64,000 nt of DNA from contig NZ_CM001368.1 in NCBI RefSeq assembly GCF_000177215.2, positions 1,302,001 to 1,366,000 on the forward strand, in the 5' to 3' direction. A program made the position numbers and the translations under genes. The first letter of the stretch is position 1, and each line of letters opens with the position of its first letter. The DNA comes from Solidesulfovibrio carbinoliphilus subsp. oakridgensis (GTDB lineage: Bacteria > Desulfobacterota > Desulfovibrionia > Desulfovibrionales > Desulfovibrionaceae). The notes beneath the pieces were generated by a model that did no database searches, was not told the DNA's origin, and was given only the letters and a program-made list of their open reading frames with translations. Shown here piece after piece: positions 60,764 to 64,000 of this stretch.

Positions 60764-63184
60764 TTAGGCGTTTGCGCCGAGCAGGGCCTTGGCCTGGCGC
60801 ACCGCGTCCACGGCGTCGGCGGCCCGGGCGTGTGCCCCTATGGATTTGGCGAAGGCCTCGGTCACCACGGCCCCGCCGACCATGACCTTGGCCCGAAGGC
60901 CCCGTTCCCGGACCAGGCGGACCGTGTCCTCCATGCGGACCATGGTGGTGGTCATCAGGGCCGAGAGGCCGATGACATCGGCGTCCCGGGCCTCGGCCTC
61001 GGCCACGATCGTGGCGGCCGGCACGTCCTTGCCGAGGTCGATGACCTCGAATCCGTGATTTTTGAGCATGAGGCACACGATGTTCTTGCCGATGTCGTGG
61101 ATGTCGCCCTCGACCGTGGCCATGACGATGCGGGCTTTGGCCGCGCCGGCGGTTTCGGCCAGAAGCGGCTCCAGGCGGGTGAACCCGGCCCGCATGGCCT
61201 CGGCCGCGACCAGGAGCTGGGGCAGGAAGAATTCCTTGCGCTCGTAGCGTTCCCCCACGTCCATGATGCCGGGGATGAGGTCCTCGCTCAGGATGTCCGC
61301 GGCGGCCCGGCCCTCGGCCAGGGCGGCGTCGATCAGGCCGTCGAGCTCGGCCCGGCGGCCCCGGACCACGGCCTGGCGCAGGGGGCTTGCGCCCTCCTCC
61401 CCCGCCCCCCCGGCGCTTGCGGCCGTGGGAGCGGCCCCGGACGGCGCGGCCGGGGTCCAGCCGGCAAAGCGGCCGATGAACCGGCCGGCCTGCGGATCGC
61501 GGGCGAGAAGGACCTCGCAGGCCCCGGAGGTCTCCATGAGGCGCGGCACGTTGGGGTTGGCGATGGCGGCGGAAAGTCCCGCCCCCAGGCACATGGCGAA
61601 AAAGGCGGCGTTGACCAGCTCCCGGGCCGGCAGGCCAAAGGAGATGTTGGACAGGCCAAGGACGGTCGGCAGGCCCCACCGCTCCCGGCAGTGGCGGATG
61701 GTCTCCAGGCAGGCCAGCGCCGCCTCGGGCTTGGAGGAGACGGTGAGCGCCAGGGCGTCGACCAGGATGAGCCGCCGGGGGATGCCGAGGCCGTCGGCCT
61801 GGACGAGCAGCTCCTCGATGATGGCCAGGCGCTCGGCCGCAGTGACCGGAAGCTTGCGGCCTTTGAGCGGCAGGAGAATGAACGGGGCCCCGTGGTCGCG
61901 GCAGATCGGCCCCAGGCGCTCCATCCGGCCGGGCTCGCCGCTTATGGAATTGACCAGCGGCGTGGCCGGCGAGGCGTAGAGGGCCGCGACCAGGGCGTCG
62001 GCGTTGTTGGAATCCAGGCAAAGGGGCGTTTGCTGGCGCTTGGTCAGTTCCACGGCCAGCCCGGGCAGGACCACGGTCTCGTCCACCATGGGCGCGCCCA
62101 CGTTGACGTCGAGGATGGCGGCCCCGGCCGCGACCTGCTCCTCGGCAAAGGCCAGGGCCTGGGCAAACTCCCCGGCCGCCAGCTCGGCGGCCAGCCCGGC
62201 CTTGCCGGTCGGGTTTATGCGCTCGCCGATGACGGCGCAGGGGCTCTTGCCGCCAAGGGTCACGGTCAGGGCCCGGGAGGTCACGGCCAGGACCGGCCGG
62301 TCCACGGCCTCGGGCCGGGTATGGGTCCGGCCGGCCAGGGCCCCGGCCAGGGCCTTGATGTGGGCCGGGGTGGTGCCGCAGCAGCCGGACAGGGCCTTGG
62401 CCCCGAGGTCCGCGAACCGGGCGGTCTTTTCCGCGAATTCCTCCGGGCCCATGGGGAAGACCGTGCGCCCGCCCTCGAGGCGGGGCATGCCGGCGTTGGG
62501 CTTGACGAAAAAGGGCGTGGAAAGGCGCCTGGAGAAGACCTCGGCCACGAGGCGCATGTCGTCGGGGCCGGCGCCGCAGTTGACGCCGACCAGGTCCACG
62601 CCGAGATTCTCCATGGCGTCGGCAAAGACTTCCGGGCCGGAGCCGGTGAGGCTCACCGCCCCCTCGAAGGTCATGCACACGGCGACGGGCAGCGAACAGA
62701 CCTGCCTGGCGGCCAGGACCAGCGCCTTGGCCTCGGCCAGGTCGAAGTGGGTCTCGCCGACGATCAGGTCGCAGCCGCCCTCGGCCAGGCCCTTGATCTG
62801 GGTGGCGAAGGCGGCCACGAGTTCGGCCAGGCTGGCCTTGCCGAGCGGCGCCACGAACTGGCCCGTGGGGCCGACGGATCCGGCGACGAAGACGCCTTGG
62901 CCGGCCGCCTGCCGGGCGAGGCGGGCCATGTCGCGACTGAGGGCCGTGACGTCCGTGCCCGGGGGCAGCTTGTAGCGGGTGCCGCCGAAGGTGTTGGACG
63001 TGATGACGCGGGAGCCGGCCTCGATGTATTCCCGGTGGGTGGCCACGATGGCCTCGGGATGGGCCAGTCCGAAGAGTTCCGGCGACTGCCCGGCCGCCAG
63101 CCCCCGCCCCTGGAGGAGTGTGCCCATGGCCCCGTCGAAAACGAGGATTTCCCCATCGCCAAGCGCCTGTCTGAAATCGCCCAC
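60764..63184 (-). CDS. metH: cobalamin-dependent methionine synthase, short form
   Basis: An 806-residue enzyme that methylates homocysteine with methyltetrahydrofolate through cobalamin. It has the homocysteine domain with its zinc cysteines (VGVNCGAGP and SGCCGTTPAH), the pterin-binding domain (CAVIGERINPTGKAG to VLGLSNISFGLPARE), then the helical cap and cobalamin domain with DIHDIGKN (the His ligand motif) and ALMTTTMVRMEDTV. It lacks the ~330-residue C-terminal SAM reactivation domain of E. coli MetH (1227). The start is GTG 63184 with AAGGAGTCC upstream. Confidence 0.93.
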   Translation of the reverse strand: MGDFRQALGDGEILVFDGAMGTLLQGRGLAAGQSPELFGLAHPEAIVATHREYIEAGSRVITSNTFGGTRYKLPPGTDVTALSRDMARLARQAAGQGVFVAGSVGPTGQFVAPLGKASLAELVAAFATQIKGLAEGGCDLIVGETHFDLAEAKALVLAARQVCSLPVAVCMTFEGAVSLTGSGPEVFADAMENLGVDLVGVNCGAGPDDMRLVAEVFSRRLSTPFFVKPNAGMPRLEGGRTVFPMGPEEFAEKTARFADLGAKALSGCCGTTPAHIKALAGALAGRTHTRPEAVDRPVLAVTSRALTVTLGGKSPCAVIGERINPTGKAGLAAELAAGEFAQALAFAEEQVAAGAAILDVNVGAPMVDETVVLPGLAVELTKRQQTPLCLDSNNADALVAALYASPATPLVNSISGEPGRMERLGPICRDHGAPFILLPLKGRKLPVTAAERLAIIEELLVQADGLGIPRRLILVDALALTVSSKPEAALACLETIRHCRERWGLPTVLGLSNISFGLPARELVNAAFFAMCLGAGLSAAIANPNVPRLMETSGACEVLLARDPQAGRFIGRFAGWTPAAPSGAAPTAASAGGAGEEGASPLRQAVVRGRRAELDGLIDAALAEGRAAADILSEDLIPGIMDVGERYERKEFFLPQLLVAAEAMRAGFTRLEPLLAETAGAAKARIVMATVEGDIHDIGKNIVCLMLKNHGFEVIDLGKDVPAATIVAEAEARDADVIGLSALMTTTMVRMEDTVRLVRERGLRAKVMVGGAVVTEAFAKSIGAHARAADAVDAVRQAKALLGANA

Positions 63185-63377
63185 GCGGACTCCTTGTGGT
63201 TGCCGGCCGGCCGGTCTGGTTGAAACGCGGCCGGTCTACTGAAAATCATTGAAAAGGACAAACCAAAACTTTACAGTGGATGATAGCCATGCGAGACGGC
63301 TCGTCACCATGCCGTCCCGACGCCCTCCCCCCAAACACAAACGGCCAGGCCGCACCGTATAACCCGGCCATTATCCG

Positions 63378-64000
63378 ATGGAACATCAAGACGATCAAGA
63401 TATTTCGCCAACCGATGCGGATCTGGACCCCAAGGAAACCCTGGAACTCGACGACCCCGAAGCCCTGGACGAGGAGGCCGTCGAAATCGAACCCGTGGAC
63501 GATTTCCGGCTGCCGACCCCGAAGACCTCGGGAGCCGGCTCCCTGTCCACCCGGGATCCGCTGCACCTCTATCTGCGTGAAATCGGCAAGTTCCCCATGC
63601 TCAAGCCCGAGGAGGAGCAGGAACTCGCCCGCCGCGTGCGCGACCTCGGCGACCAGAAGGCCGCCTTCCGGCTCATCTCCTCCCACCTGCGGCTGGTGGT
63701 CAAGATCGCCATGGACTTTCAGCGCCGGTGGATGCAAAACGTCCTCGACCTGATCCAGGAAGGCAATGTCGGCCTCATGCGCGCGGTGACCAAGTTCGAT
63801 CCCGACAAGGGGATCAAGTTCTCCTATTACGCCGCCTACTGGATCAAGGCCTATATCCTCAAGTACATCATGGACAACTGGCGCATGGTCAAGATCGGGA
63901 CCACGCAGGCCCAGCGCAAGCTCTTTTACAACCTGAACAAGGAGCGCCATCGGCTCCAGACGCTCGGTTTCGACCCCAGCGCCTCCCAGCTGTCCCAAGC
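63378..64000 (+). CDS. rpoH: sigma-32-like RNA polymerase sigma factor, 5' part
   Basis: The first ~207 residues of a group 3/4 sigma-70-family factor, cut by the window end. An acidic N-terminal stretch of ~60 residues precedes sigma region 1.2 (DPLHLYLREIGKFPMLKPEE), region 2 (HLRLVVKIAMDFQRRW, DLIQEGNVGLMRAVTKFDPD, GIKFSYYAAYWIKAYIL) and the RpoH-box-like region near QAQRKLFYNLNKER. This last segment matches the sigma-32 group rather than RpoD or sigma-28. The start ATG 63378 has no clear Shine-Dalgarno site; TATAAC lies at 63358-63363. It is divergent from metH. The expected role is in heat-shock or envelope response. Confidence 0.85.
   Translation, partial: MEHQDDQDISPTDADLDPKETLELDDPEALDEEAVEIEPVDDFRLPTPKTSGAGSLSTRDPLHLYLREIGKFPMLKPEEEQELARRVRDLGDQKAAFRLISSHLRLVVKIAMDFQRRWMQNVLDLIQEGNVGLMRAVTKFDPDKGIKFSYYAAYWIKAYILKYIMDNWRMVKIGTTQAQRKLFYNLNKERHRLQTLGFDPSASQLSQ

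Noticed and set aside
60269-63223. A 984-codon open frame on the plus strand opposite metH
   Set aside because: It mirrors metH codon by codon, has no recognisable domain and a low-complexity Gly/Arg/Gln-rich product. Long antisense frames are expected in GC-rich DNA. The same holds for similar frames at 5377-7173, 41678-43558 and 50770-52440.
63185-63377. A possible SAM or cobalamin riboswitch before metH
   Set aside because: No conserved core of either class was found in the 193 bases; there is only a short leader with a Shine-Dalgarno site.

Overview
The window looks like the chromosome of a high-GC sulfate-reducing deltaproteobacterium, most likely a member of the Desulfovibrionaceae close to Solidesulfovibrio/Desulfovibrio magneticus. 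This is inferred from gene order and composition (ispE - tRNA-Gln - prs - rplY - pth - carD - rho, an ispD-ispF fusion, a glycine-rich TPM protein after lemA, a short MetH); no database search was run. Nearly all bases lie in genes, most with good Shine-Dalgarno sites and many with 1-4 nt start/stop overlaps. No CRISPR array, prophage, transposase or rRNA operon was seen.

Layout. 1-5.5 kb: housekeeping run ispE (cut by the window), tRNA-Gln(TTG), prs, rplY, pth, a CarD-type RNA polymerase binding protein, rho. 5.6-9.7 kb: secreted M48 metalloprotease with TPRs, a phosphotransferase coupled to an APS-kinase-like P-loop protein, CsaA, a zinc-ribbon protein. 9.9-13.6 kb (minus): DUF1848, D-serine ammonia-lyase, fumarase C. 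13.8-18.9 kb: miaB, bifunctional nuclease, PHP phosphoesterase, then lemA and two TPM-domain proteins. 19.0-20.9 kb: an encapsulin nanocompartment with encapsulated ferritin cargo, an AT-rich island, and a molbindin. 21.2-29.8 kb: cysE-cysK, a CHASE2 nucleotide cyclase with a secreted partner, and a TetR-HlyD-ABC-ABC efflux operon. 29.9-32.9 kb: mlaE-mlaD-mlaC-mlaA lipid transport without its ATPase. 32.9-41.7 kb: AraC regulator, EamA transporter (frame problem), SPOR lipoprotein, HPt protein, L,D-transpeptidase, ferredoxin-nitroreductase, NlpC/P60 hydrolase, an unusual histidine kinase, DsbA-like protein, rhodanese lipoprotein. 41.7-49.4 kb: fused glycosyltransferase, two secreted proteins, rnpB, ispDF, cysS, a metallo-beta-lactamase-fold protein. 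49.5-56.6 kb (minus): treZ - GH57 amylase - treY, a maltodextrin-to-trehalose operon. 56.7-63.2 kb (minus): radA, zinc-ribbon membrane protein, hpt, GNAT (ArgA-like), TlpA-like thioredoxin, metH. The window ends inside a sigma-32-like gene.

The most distinctive points are: (1) the encapsulin/EncFtn iron-storage operon with its own promoter region; (2) a family of modular hairpin-cassette repeats, at least eight copies, mostly just after stop codons or between convergent genes, one captured inside the coding sequence of a TPM protein; (3) a 48-nt perfect palindrome before cysS; (4) the phosphotransferase/APS-kinase-like pair; (5) a histidine kinase carrying a SAP-like, cysteine-rich tail; (6) an Mla operon lacking MlaF; (7) an EamA transporter whose frame has no stop before the convergent neighbour.
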